NCBI GenBank assembly: GCA_964414835.1 | Contig: CAYPWY010000006.1 | Location: 1 to 64,000, forward strand | From: Eshraghiella sp964414835 | GTDB taxonomy: Bacteria > Bacillota > Clostridia > Lachnospirales > Lachnospiraceae | Length of the DNA: 64,000 nt | Direction: 5' to 3' | Shown: one piece after another, positions 1 through 7,978 of the stretch | How positions within the stretch are numbered: the stretch's first letter is position 1 | Layout: each line of letters starts with the position of its first letter | Made by a program: the position numbers and the translations under genes | Notes under the pieces: generated by a model | The model's input: the letters and a program-made list of their open reading frames with translations, nothing else | Databases searched by the model: none | What the model was told of the DNA's origin: nothing

Positions 1-125
1 GGTAAATCAATACCTGTAGCGATTTTTTAGTTATTCAACTGTCAAACTCCAGAGTCGTTTCTTATTAATTATAATATGAATTTTCTTTTTTTTCGTTATT
101 CCTGCATAAAATTCCCAAAAAAATA

Positions 126-154
126 GTGACAAATACCCTTATTTATAATATAAT
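126..154 (+). promoter_or_regulatory. sigma-A promoter of the FliD-like gene
   Basis: GTGACA (126-131) and TATAAT (149-154) are separated by 17 bp, about 75 bp upstream of the FliD-like start codon. This is a normal housekeeping promoter, not the sigma-28 type seen before flagellin. The first 125 bases hold no recognisable gene. Confidence 0.55.
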
Positions 155-229
155 GTAATTGTAAAAATGGATTTTTATAGATTAATTGATTAATATATTT
201 AATCATATACAGACAAGGAGGTGACTGTT

Positions 230-1507
230 ATGATTAGTAATGTTTACAGCCATTACATAGCTGAGCATGGCTTGCGTCCTTATTCCAAGCATAGTGCTCA
301 CAAGAAAAGTGAATTACGCAGCGTATACAACAACATTGTTAAGCTTAACAAGTCAAGTCCTTTCTATAAGGTAGATGTTTCTGAGGAATCCCAGAAGCGT
401 GCCATTGATATTAAGGAAAATGCAAGAAGCCTTTCTGAAATAGCCGAGGACCTTACGGACGCCGAAGACGGCGAGATGACATTCAAAAGTATTGCACATT
501 CAGACAATGAAGATGTCGTGCATGCAGAATATATAGGCGATAACAAAACCGCAGGGGCTCATCACAGCTTTACAATCGCTGTTGACCAGCTTGCCACCCC
601 TCAGGTGAATACAGGTGAATATCTTAATCCAAAAGCACGTAATCTGTTCACAGGCTCATATTCCTTTGACGTCAACATATCATCAATTACATATGAATTA
701 CAGTTTAGTGTCAAAGACGGAGAAACCAATTCAGATGTTCAGAACAAGTTAGCAAGATTAATCAATAAATCCAACATTGGTCTTAATGCCAATGTTGTCA
801 CTGATGAACAGGGCAGAACCGCACTTAACCTGACTTCCAATATGACAGGCGTTGGTGATAAGCCGGTAATTTTTACAGTCACAGATGATACCGGCTCCGC
901 ACTTTCCGGAGTTGTGGATATACTTGGGCTTAACAATACAAGTCAGTACCCGTCCAACGCCGTATTCAGACTTAACGGAGACATCAGGCTTTCTTCCTCC
1001 AACACTTTTACTGTTGACAGGGAATTTGAGATAACGCTGAAGGATGTAAGCCGTGAAGGTGAAACCGTCACAGTAAGCCTGAAGCAGAACATGGATTCTC
1101 TTGTAGACAGCCTCCATGAGCTTACGGATAATTATAATAAATTAACCGTCCTTGCCAAAACAGGAACAAGCTCAGGAAGCCAGCGATTATACAGTGACCT
1201 TACTGCTATCGCTTCTAAATATAATGATGTACTTAATTCCAACGGATTGTCTGTGAATGAGAATGGTCTTATAGATATAGACGATGATAAGCTGCGCCAA
1301 AGCTCTGATAATGGTGATATGCTTGACACGCTTTCACAGATTAGCAGATTCAAAAATGCTCTTAAGAATAAGGCTAACGCCGTAATGATTAATCCAATGG
1401 AATACATTAACAAGTCCATCATCAGTTATAAGAATCCGGCACGACCTAGTGCCAACCCTTACACCACCTCAATGTACACCGGAATGATGTATAACGGATA
1501 TTGCTAA
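230..1507 (+). CDS. FliD-like flagellar hook-associated protein
   Basis: The protein has 425 residues, starting at the ATG behind AAGGAGG (215-221). I prefer this to an in-frame GTG at 221 that lies inside the Shine-Dalgarno site. Residues from about 105 (SFTIAVDQLATPQ) resemble the early FliD strand that reads ...V.QLAT.., and the C-terminal third has the FliD-type helical pattern with NGLSVNENGLIDIDDDKL. It ends in PYTTSMYTGMMYNGYC. The first 100 residues are charged and do not look like the usual FliD N-terminus, so it is a divergent cap or hook-associated paralogue rather than a second standard FliD; the standard one is at 18114-20045. It is transcribed away from the rest of the island and is followed directly by a terminator. 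A role in filament capping or adhesion is inference. Confidence 0.7.
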   Translation: MISNVYSHYIAEHGLRPYSKHSAHKKSELRSVYNNIVKLNKSSPFYKVDVSEESQKRAIDIKENARSLSEIAEDLTDAEDGEMTFKSIAHSDNEDVVHAEYIGDNKTAGAHHSFTIAVDQLATPQVNTGEYLNPKARNLFTGSYSFDVNISSITYELQFSVKDGETNSDVQNKLARLINKSNIGLNANVVTDEQGRTALNLTSNMTGVGDKPVIFTVTDDTGSALSGVVDILGLNNTSQYPSNAVFRLNGDIRLSSSNTFTVDREFEITLKDVSREGETVTVSLKQNMDSLVDSLHELTDNYNKLTVLAKTGTSSGSQRLYSDLTAIASKYNDVLNSNGLSVNENGLIDIDDDKLRQSSDNGDMLDTLSQISRFKNALKNKANAVMINPMEYINKSIISYKNPARPSANPYTTSMYTGMMYNGYC

Positions 1508-1539
1508 ACCGCTTTTTGCATGACAAAAAGCGGTTTTTT
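1507..1539 (+). terminator. Rho-independent terminator after the FliD-like gene
   Basis: A perfect 12-bp stem, AACCGCTTTTTG (1507-1518) with CAAAAAGCGGTT (1524-1535), has a 5-base loop and runs into a T tract. It overlaps the stop codon. It lies between convergent genes and could also serve the sigma-like gene on the other strand. Confidence 0.9.
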
Positions 1540-1545
1540 ACTTTG

Positions 1546-2055
1546 TTATGACTGCCGGTAATATTTTTTTAGGCACCGCCTGCTTCTTGACAGCCTTTTA
1601 ATTATACAGTCCTTGCTGACATTTTCCATATGGGCTATCTCGTCCGCTTTCAATCCCAATTCATAGTATTGCCTTATAATCCGCCGTTCCGGCAAGCCTA
1701 TGGACATCATACATTTTCTTAAGGTTTCCCTCTCAATTATCTCATCAGTCTCGCAGCTTCCCCATTCTATGTGTTCAAACTGTTCATCCAGAAATTCCAC
1801 ACTGTATATTTTGCTGTTTCTCAAAATATACCTGTTACATAAGCGAAGACAACAGGAATTTATGTATTTCAGTTTTCCGGCTTCTCCCAGCTTTATCCAC
1901 CAGCCATAATGCATCATTACAGTCAAAAAAGTTTCATTGACAATGTCATATGCCTCATGGTAATCGTGAATGATGTCCATTGCCCTGCGGTGCAGAGACT
2001 CTATGTTCTTCTCATAGGCTTCAGATAGTACTTTTACAACTTTTTCAGGTAAAAT
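1546..2055 (-). CDS. sigma-70 family (ECF-like) regulator, apparent non-AUG start
   Basis: The C-terminal 60 residues form a sigma region 4 helix-turn-helix (LPERRIIRQYYELGLKADEIA... then RLSRSRRCLKKYY). Residues around DYHEAYDIVNETFLTVM match the region 2 signature. The first in-frame ATG (1980) would cut region 2 in half, whereas the frame stays open and reads sensibly upstream (EAYEKNIESLHRRAMDII). The best ribosome site is GGAGGGG (2067-2061), followed after 5 bases by ATT (2055-2053), giving 169 residues. No ATG, GTG or TTG exists in the extension. It would direct RNA polymerase to a small regulon, possibly surface or flagellar genes given its neighbours. The target is unknown. A frameshifted or decayed gene is the alternative. 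Confidence 0.7.
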   Translation of the reverse strand: MLPEKVVKVLSEAYEKNIESLHRRAMDIIHDYHEAYDIVNETFLTVMMHYGWWIKLGEAGKLKYINSCCLRLCNRYILRNSKIYSVEFLDEQFEHIEWGSCETDEIIERETLRKCMMSIGLPERRIIRQYYELGLKADEIAHMENVSKDCIIKRLSRSRRCLKKYYRQS

Positions 2056-2056
2056 A

Positions 2057-2104
2057 AAAACCCCTCCACACTGTTATGTTATATAACAATATAGACGGGG
2101 TTTT
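2057..2104 (-). terminator. terminator-like hairpin overlapping the ribosome site of the sigma-like gene
   Basis: Minus-strand AAAACCCC (2104-2097) can pair with GGGGTTTT (2064-2057), enclosing a 12-base palindrome around GTTATATAAC. The 3' arm is followed by a T-rich run and contains part of the GGAGGGG Shine-Dalgarno site of the sigma-like gene. It can therefore end the upstream transcript and also mask translation of the next gene. The long loop makes strength uncertain. Confidence 0.55.
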
Positions 2105-2121
2105 AATTGTAAAAGTCACAA

Positions 2122-2508
2122 TTATTTGCAAATTGCAACGGTTTTATTTGCTACATCAGTAATCGTCCTAATCAAAGGTAAAATATCCTTATTCAGAGAC
2201 GCTGCTATATCAGCGTCTATTTTGGATAAATACGCCTCACTAAAATTTGTTGACATCACATTGGCTGTTTCCTTGTCAAATTCCACATTATTTTTCACTA
2301 TTAAATCAAGGCATCCGTTAAGTATTCCCAGCTCCCAGTTAATTCCATCAATAACCATCTTCAGATACTCATCAGTGTCTTCCTTACGCTCACCCGAAAG
2401 TTCTGTCTCAACTGTATTTATTCCATTGATAAGCTTCGGTGTATAATCAACCAATGTCTCCAAAGCCTCTATTTGCTCCGCTCTCAAATCTATATCATTC
2501 ATTCCCAT
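2122..2508 (-). CDS. small sigma-28-regulon protein of unknown function
   Basis: The protein has 128 residues. The start is the ATG behind AAAGGAG (2523-2517, spacing 8), not the ATG at 2526 that lies on that site. I do not recognise the family. It is acidic, helical and soluble, with no signal peptide or membrane segment. It has a hydrophobic heptad-like central part (DGINWELGILNGCLDLIV) and a helical C-terminus. A near-consensus sigma-28 promoter precedes it (2539-2565), so it should be made with flagellin and the late flagellar genes. Its position between a sigma-like gene and a glycosyltransferase suggests a late flagellar accessory role, perhaps chaperone, glycosylation or chemotaxis related. 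That is inference only. Confidence 0.7.
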   Translation of the reverse strand: MGMNDIDLRAEQIEALETLVDYTPKLINGINTVETELSGERKEDTDEYLKMVIDGINWELGILNGCLDLIVKNNVEFDKETANVMSTNFSEAYLSKIDADIAASLNKDILPLIRTITDVANKTVAICK

Positions 2509-2538
2509 AGCCTGTACTCCTTTCATACTATAGTAAAT

Positions 2539-2565
2539 ATATCGGTTCTGCCATTTTTTTTCTTA
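2539..2565 (-). promoter_or_regulatory. sigma-28 (FliA/SigD) type promoter
   Basis: On the minus strand TAAG (2565-2562), 15 bases, then ACCGATAT (2546-2539). The SigD consensus is TAAA-N15-GCCGATAT. It lies between the glycosyltransferase stop and the 128-residue gene. Confidence 0.75.
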
Positions 2566-2570
2566 AGCCT

Positions 2571-4112
2571 TTATAAAATTATTTTGCCAAAAAATGTTGG
2601 CTGTCCTGCTATATTGGATTTTCTGTAATCCTCACGGCAATTCATCTTGAAAGCATATGTGTCACGGCTGATTTTGTCAAACCGCTCCTTGCAAAATATA
2701 CGGTTTGAAATTTCAGACAGTTCCAAAAATCGGGGATTATTTACCGGGCATACATCTATTGCATTACGCACTGACTGTATGTTGTCATAAGCAATAGCTA
2801 TGAAATAATCCACCGTAAAATAGTCCTGAAATTCACTGTCTGATGCAAGGTATAGCTCAAAAGCCTCCATGACAAAGCCAAACAACTCAAATCCGGCATT
2901 ACCCATTATCAAATCCCATGACCATCTTCCCCGTATAATATCATCACAATCTGATTTTCCGCTTTTCTGACAATAAAATCCGGTCCGTGTAAGAAGCTCC
3001 TGCGCCCTGTCATCCGTTATAAAATACGATGCATCTATCCACAACCCTCCATACCTGTAAAGAAGCTGTGCCTGCAAAATATCCGAAAGGCACTCCTCGG
3101 TTATTTTCCCTGAATTAAATTTGTCGACTACATTCTGTGAAAACTCCACATAACGCATATAATTTTCAAATGTGATTATCCGTATGTCTGCCATACTGTC
3201 AGGGAAATGGCGTCTTATGCTTTCCACACATTTTTTCACCAAGTCAGGTGCATTTTCAAGCCCATGCCACCGGCAAATCCACACCGGAATCCTGCCATCC
3301 AATCCCACATCTGCGGATATAGGCGGCAGCTTAACATTAATGCCTTTTTGATATCTGCTTACAAGCTCCGTTGTCATAAGCGATAATATCCTATACACCA
3401 GACTGCGTCTTTTCTGATGTTTATCGGCTTCATCCGCATCCATCATTTGGACTTTCTCTTCTTTAATCTTGTATGTATGCTTCATCAACCATACTCTTAT
3501 AAGCCTTTCGGATAAAAATCCCATGACACGCTTCTGATAGTCGTCCCTGCCATTCAGGTCTATTTTATTCCACACTTCAAAAAGTATATCAAAAAGCCAC
3601 CGGCAATAGCTGTCAAAAATACTTTTGGATGTAATCATCATATTAGCCATGCTGAAAACCTTTGAATCCATACAGAAATCAAAAGCATCCGCATATTCCG
3701 GATATTTGCTGCGGATTACCTGACGACACAAAAGCAAATCATCAAGTATATGCTTTTTTTCATAATGTTCCATAACATTTTTGTCAGGAACAGTCTGGGA
3801 ATATGGAAGTATAATATCGTAGCGCTGAAGAGTTGACTCTATATATTCCTTACTGAGCATCTGTTGATTTCTAACAAAAAATCTTCTGTAATGGCAGATT
3901 CCTATATAATCACAGTCGTAATTTTTCCAAAGCCAGTACAGACCCGTAAGCTCACAATAATAGGGATTAAGCCGTGAAATATTGTCCCCGGTATCATCAC
4001 CCATATATCCTGAATTTTCCGCAAGAGCCCTGCCCACATGGAGTGTTTTATATATAGGATTCTCAGTCTCATTATACGGTTTGTGGGTCATTACAAATAT
4101 CTCAGTCCTCAT
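2571..4112 (-). CDS. two-domain glycosyltransferase (DUF4422 plus capsule-synthesis type)
   Basis: The protein has 513 residues, starting at the ATG five bases after AAGGAG; the GTG at 4118 is inside the spacer. The N-terminal 240 residues are a DUF4422 domain (FVMTHKPYN, then MGDDTGDNIS, NPYYCELTGLYWLWKN and HYRRFF). The C-terminal half, from IPVWICRWHG, is a capsular-polysaccharide-synthesis/GT32-like domain with the DxD-type motif region LLYRYGGLWIDASYF. Both halves are sugar transfer enzymes, so the protein could add two residues in sequence. It sits at the edge of the flagellin glycosylation island and has a lone DUF4422 relative at 34308-35093. No transmembrane segment is apparent. Donor and acceptor sugars cannot be told from sequence. 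Confidence 0.8.
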   Translation of the reverse strand: MRTEIFVMTHKPYNETENPIYKTLHVGRALAENSGYMGDDTGDNISRLNPYYCELTGLYWLWKNYDCDYIGICHYRRFFVRNQQMLSKEYIESTLQRYDIILPYSQTVPDKNVMEHYEKKHILDDLLLCRQVIRSKYPEYADAFDFCMDSKVFSMANMMITSKSIFDSYCRWLFDILFEVWNKIDLNGRDDYQKRVMGFLSERLIRVWLMKHTYKIKEEKVQMMDADEADKHQKRRSLVYRILSLMTTELVSRYQKGINVKLPPISADVGLDGRIPVWICRWHGLENAPDLVKKCVESIRRHFPDSMADIRIITFENYMRYVEFSQNVVDKFNSGKITEECLSDILQAQLLYRYGGLWIDASYFITDDRAQELLTRTGFYCQKSGKSDCDDIIRGRWSWDLIMGNAGFELFGFVMEAFELYLASDSEFQDYFTVDYFIAIAYDNIQSVRNAIDVCPVNNPRFLELSEISNRIFCKERFDKISRDTYAFKMNCREDYRKSNIAGQPTFFGKIIL

Positions 4113-4121
4113 GGTCACTCC

Positions 4122-4568
4122 TTAAAATTTAAACAATGCATATGTATCTTCATCTACCGTAAGCCGGTTCACCTTAACCGCCTTACGCACCATAGGTACA
4201 AATTTTACGGATGATACCATATATCTGCAGCGCTCCGACATAAAATCCACCAGCTGCTGCAGCTGCTCATCATCAATATTGATGCTCCCAAGCATAATTC
4301 CAAGGTCATAATTTTCTCCCTGAAGCTCTATTATGTAATCTTTGATATTAGTTATTTTGTCATAGACTGTGTTATATATGGGAAAAGAATATTCTTCCTG
4401 CACATCAATTCCAGTTATATGACAGTTTTCATCAAGCTCCTTGTCAGCTAGTGCTCTGGATATGCCGCCAATCTGCTTAATAAACATTCCTGCATCAAGA
4501 ATTACGGCAGCCTCCAGCTGCTGTGCGCTCTCTAAATATACATACATATCATTACGGTTTACTGCCAT
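4122..4568 (-). CDS. hypothetical protein of the glycosylation island
   Basis: The protein has 148 residues and I do not recognise it. It begins MAVNRNDMYVYLESAQQLE. A glycine-containing turn after a strand (AAVILDAGMFIKQIGG), followed by alternating strands and helices, faintly recalls a Rossmann or methyltransferase start, but the motif is too weak to name. It ends nine bases before the start of the DUF4422 glycosyltransferase and begins 21 bases after the CgeB-like gene upstream, so it is probably cotranscribed with both. A helper of glycan assembly is the contextual guess. Confidence 0.55.
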   Translation of the reverse strand: MAVNRNDMYVYLESAQQLEAAVILDAGMFIKQIGGISRALADKELDENCHITGIDVQEEYSFPIYNTVYDKITNIKDYIIELQGENYDLGIMLGSINIDDEQLQQLVDFMSERCRYMVSSVKFVPMVRKAVKVNRLTVDEDTYALFKF

Positions 4569-4589
4569 ACAGCACCTCTTCTCTAATTA

Positions 4590-5564
4590 TCATATAAGCG
4601 TCCGCAATCTATTATAGAAATCCGCTTCTTTCCACTCTGTCACATTCACAGCCTCCGCTCCGCAGGCTGATGCCATCATACAGGCAACAGAATATGTATC
4701 AGGTCTTCCCGGATTGCAGTCGATTACTATTGCCGACATCCCATACACCTGAATCATTTGTTCAGCATCAAACTGCTGCCGGGAAATACATATAAGTCCG
4801 CTGTAACTGAAATTTTCCTTCCATCCCGGTGCACATACTGCAAACGGAACATTAATTTTAATAAGTGCATCAGCAACATTTTTAAGACCCATCACTCTGG
4901 CGTATTCTATAGCAAGCATTGCCGCATCCGGTTTCCGGCAAAAAATCTCCTGCCCGATACCCAGTTCAACGGCTATGGCATATATGCTTTTTCTTCCTTC
5001 ACACAGCCGGTCCGCTATTTTACCAAATAAATCTGCATCCGTTCCTGCACACAGACGCATACGCTCATACACCTCAGCAGGCTTGTCATAGGAGCCTGCA
5101 ATCACTATGCCAAGCTGATGTTCTCTGCGGTCAGATGACGGCTTTCCTATGGGTGGTTCAACGATTTTGGCATAGGGAACCCTTCTATAATTCCCTCTAA
5201 GATACTCTGCATCCGACTGCCCCAATGTATAAAAATCCATTGTGAAATTCATTCTCTTGCAAAGGAAGTCACCATATGTAAACGGCGGCTTTAAAAGTAT
5301 ATGCGCGGCAGGACAGCAAAGACTGTTATAAAACAAGTCTCCGCCAAGCAATTCCAAATCAAATCCTGCACAGTCGAAGGTCACTGCCAAATCAGGCTTT
5401 GCCTGCTGCATATGGTACTTGATTACATTTTTATCATCGGTTGCCATAGTATTAATAAAGCTTGGCGTATACCCTTCCTGAGATAGTCTGGCAGCGGTAT
5501 ATTTGGCGGCTGCTATATGAATATTATTTTCGGATTGTCCAACTACAATTATGGCATTAGGCAT
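4590..5564 (-). CDS. divergent CgeB/DUF3880-like glycosyltransferase
   Basis: The protein has 324 residues starting at MPNAIIVVGQSENN; upstream codons back to 5594 are in frame but lack a good start site. It opens with a Rossmann-like strand-helix (IIVVGQSENNIHIAAAKYTAARL), has the DUF3880-style clause PDLAVTFDCAGFDLE, and carries two more alpha/beta units toward the end. The organisation follows the CgeB-type enzymes nearby, but the strongly conserved C-terminal clause INLN.T...I..G.P.R..DI is missing, so it is either a remote relative or an inactive partner. It shares a short divergent promoter region with the CgeB gene at 5646. Function as a glycosyltransferase is likely but not proven. 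Confidence 0.55.
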   Translation of the reverse strand: MPNAIIVVGQSENNIHIAAAKYTAARLSQEGYTPSFINTMATDDKNVIKYHMQQAKPDLAVTFDCAGFDLELLGGDLFYNSLCCPAAHILLKPPFTYGDFLCKRMNFTMDFYTLGQSDAEYLRGNYRRVPYAKIVEPPIGKPSSDRREHQLGIVIAGSYDKPAEVYERMRLCAGTDADLFGKIADRLCEGRKSIYAIAVELGIGQEIFCRKPDAAMLAIEYARVMGLKNVADALIKINVPFAVCAPGWKENFSYSGLICISRQQFDAEQMIQVYGMSAIVIDCNPGRPDTYSVACMMASACGAEAVNVTEWKEADFYNRLRTLI

Positions 5565-5587
5565 AGCATTTCCCCACAATGTCTGCC

Positions 5588-5616
5588 TTGTCAACCAAAG
5601 GCAGTTCTGATATTAT
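5588..5616 (+). promoter_or_regulatory. promoter of the first CgeB-family gene
   Basis: TTGTCA (5588-5593), 17 bp, TATTAT (5611-5616), with the overlapping TATAAT at 5614-5619 as an alternative. It sits about 30 bp before the ATG at 5646. Confidence 0.6.
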
Positions 5617-5645
5617 AATAATACAGTGAATAACGGAGGCAGTCA

Positions 5646-6794
5646 ATGAAACTTTTATTTTTCCAATGGAATGCTTTTATGCAGAACGATGTCGAGCGTA
5701 TTCTTTCCCAGACGGACGGAATTGAATTGACATGTGTATCATATGAGTTCAGAAATCTTGATGAAGACGATTATTTTCTCAGGCGTTTTCCTACTGAACT
5801 GCTTAAAGACAAATATGATGCCGTTTTTTCACTTAACTTTTTTCCGCTTGTGTCGGATTTGTGCAATAAATATAACATTCCTTATATATCATGGGTGTAC
5901 GATGCCCCTATGAATGTACGGCGTGTGGAGAGCTTTGCCAATCCAGTAAACACCATATATGTTTTTGACGGAGGACAATACAATGATCTGCGTTCCAAAG
6001 GCTTTGACCGTGTTTTCCACAAACCGCTTGGCGTTGACACCCATAAAGCAGATTCCATGAATATTACCGCAGATGATGCTGCGCGATTCGGCTGCGAAAT
6101 ATCGTTTATAGGAAAACTGTATTCTTCCGATTTTGAATATCTTACTGCTCCATTGCCCGAAACTCATCGAAAAAAGCTTGACGAGCTTGTGAACCATCAG
6201 CTCCGGCTATATGGTCAGTACGAGATTGATAATTTTTTAACAAACTCATATATGGAGGAACTTAATTACTATTACAAAAAAGCTTCCGGCAATAACGGTT
6301 TTCAGATTCTCAAGGAGGAGTTGGAGTTTACTCTGGCAAGTGAAGTTACCCACAGGGAACGTATTGAAGTTATAAAAAGGCTTAACAGTAAATATCCTGT
6401 GACTCTTTTCAGTTATGACAACTCCCCGGAGCTGGCAGGTGTAACCAACAAGGGACCTGTCAACTATTACACCGAAATGCCTAAAGTTTTCAGCCAATGC
6501 CGCATTAACCTTAATATAACCCTCAAAATAATCAAAACAGGTATGCCCCTTCGTGTTCTTGACATTCTCGGCGCCGGAGGCTTCCTTATGTCTAACTGGC
6601 AGAAAGAGCTTGCCGACAATTTTACTGACGGCAGTGAAATTGTAATGTATCAAAGTATTGATGAACTTGTGGAAAAATGCGGTTATTACCTGTCCCATGA
6701 GGATGAGCGAAGGCAGATAGCCTCAAAAGGCCGCGCCCGCACCCATCAATTATTTGAACTGGAGAAAATGTTAAAAGAAATTATTTTGATTTAA
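5646..6794 (+). CDS. CgeB family glycosyltransferase (DUF3880 plus Glyco_trans_1_2)
   Basis: The protein has 382 residues with GGAGG six bases before the ATG. The N-terminal half is DUF3880-like (KYDAVFSLNFFPLVSDLC, then YISWVYDAP, a second Rossmann start YVFDGGQYNDL). The C-terminal half is the CgeB glycosyltransferase domain with the clause INLNITLKIIKTGMPLRVLD followed by GAGGFLMSNWQKEL. Four full-length paralogues of this type lie in the island. CgeB-type enzymes glycosylate surface proteins such as spore coat; here the neighbouring Maf and flagellin genes suggest flagellin. It is transcribed alone and converges on the gene at 6805 with only 10 bases between stops. The sugar is unknown. 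Confidence 0.85.
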   Translation: MKLLFFQWNAFMQNDVERILSQTDGIELTCVSYEFRNLDEDDYFLRRFPTELLKDKYDAVFSLNFFPLVSDLCNKYNIPYISWVYDAPMNVRRVESFANPVNTIYVFDGGQYNDLRSKGFDRVFHKPLGVDTHKADSMNITADDAARFGCEISFIGKLYSSDFEYLTAPLPETHRKKLDELVNHQLRLYGQYEIDNFLTNSYMEELNYYYKKASGNNGFQILKEELEFTLASEVTHRERIEVIKRLNSKYPVTLFSYDNSPELAGVTNKGPVNYYTEMPKVFSQCRINLNITLKIIKTGMPLRVLDILGAGGFLMSNWQKELADNFTDGSEIVMYQSIDELVEKCGYYLSHEDERRQIASKGRARTHQLFELEKMLKEIILI

Positions 6795-6804
6795 CTGCCG
6801 TTAA

Positions 6805-7962
6805 TCACAGCCCTGTGACATATTGTGCAATCTCGTCAATCCTGCTTGTGTAGTCATGGTATTTTTTTACCTTATTATATCCGTTTCGTGCAATAGCTTC
6901 GCGCTCATCATCATGCTTAAGATAATATGCTGTTTTCTTAAGCAGTTCTTCCTTGTTTCTGAAAATAACAACGTCCTTGTTCTCCTCAAAATACAACAAC
7001 AGCTCAGGCTGGTAATTTGTCATACAGAAGCCTCCTGATGCCATTATGTCCCACACCCTGAGCGGAATCCCGCTTCTGATGCTTCTGAGTGTAAGATTCA
7101 GATTGATTTTGCTTCTGTTAAAAATTTTAGGCGACTCTGTCCAGTAATCTGCCAGTCCCCTGTTTCTCGCCATAATAAAATCCGTTTCGTCATCCGTATA
7201 CACATCCATAGGGAAACGTTTTGAAATTTCCGCAATCAGGTTTTTTCTTTCAAGCTGCGCAATCTTATAGCTCAAAACAGTGGTGGAAAATATAAGCGAC
7301 AAATCCGAAAATGAACCTTCTGACTTGGCTATAACAAAATATTTTCCCAACTGCGCCAACATATCCCCATCCAAAACACTATCCAAAAGGTATCTGTCAT
7401 ACACGTTCATCTGAAGCTTAATTGCACAGTCAAAATAACCTTTCATATATTCAGGAAAATGACCGTAAACCTCATCATAGGAATTTTTGTTGTACATACT
7501 GCCCACAAACGACACAGGCGCATCATAGTTCTCTAAATTATCCGCACCGCTGATAATCTCATCCGCCCTGTCAGCTGCGCTGCAAAGAGGAAGATAATAC
7601 ACCGGAGCACCCATCTCCTCAAATTCCAGCTGATTTACTTTGTCAAATGTAAACACCCTGTTCACTGAATTAAATATGCTGTTGTCATACATAGTGGATA
7701 TCGGACTGTCACAGCACCACGATACATAGCATATTTTATATCTTTCGCAAATATTTGAAATAAGAGGAAAATAGTTGACGCTCATAACCAAATCATAATT
7801 TTCTGAATTTAAGGCTTCTTCAAAACGCGTTTCAAACTGCTCGTCAGCCTGAAAGCTAGCCAGCTCACCTGATATTTCGTCAACAATATGCCCCCTTTGC
7901 TGAAGGCTTCTTTTTAAATCAAAATGATTGTACGCTTTCCATTTGTACATAATTATTTTCAT
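6805..7962 (-). CDS. CgeB family glycosyltransferase
   Basis: The protein has 385 residues beginning MKIIMYKWKAYNHFDLKRSL. It has the same two-domain build as its neighbours: DUF3880-like half with NYDLVMSVNYFPLISNIC and YVSWCCDSP, then the C-terminal CgeB domain with INLNLTLRSIRSGIPLRVWD and MASGGFCMTNYQPEL. It begins 16 bases after the stop of the paralogue at 7979 and has AGGAG rather far from its start, so it may depend on translational coupling. It looks like a tandem duplicate that has diverged strongly. A soluble cytoplasmic enzyme acting on flagellin or on the glycan being built on it is inferred. Confidence 0.85.
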   Translation of the reverse strand: MKIIMYKWKAYNHFDLKRSLQQRGHIVDEISGELASFQADEQFETRFEEALNSENYDLVMSVNYFPLISNICERYKICYVSWCCDSPISTMYDNSIFNSVNRVFTFDKVNQLEFEEMGAPVYYLPLCSAADRADEIISGADNLENYDAPVSFVGSMYNKNSYDEVYGHFPEYMKGYFDCAIKLQMNVYDRYLLDSVLDGDMLAQLGKYFVIAKSEGSFSDLSLIFSTTVLSYKIAQLERKNLIAEISKRFPMDVYTDDETDFIMARNRGLADYWTESPKIFNRSKINLNLTLRSIRSGIPLRVWDIMASGGFCMTNYQPELLLYFEENKDVVIFRNKEELLKKTAYYLKHDDEREAIARNGYNKVKKYHDYTSRIDEIAQYVTGL

Positions 7963-7978
7963 AGATATAATCCCACTC

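Noticed and set aside
1..125. End of an upstream gene or terminator at the window edge
   Set aside because: AT-rich sequence with no clear stem or coding frame; nothing could be supported.
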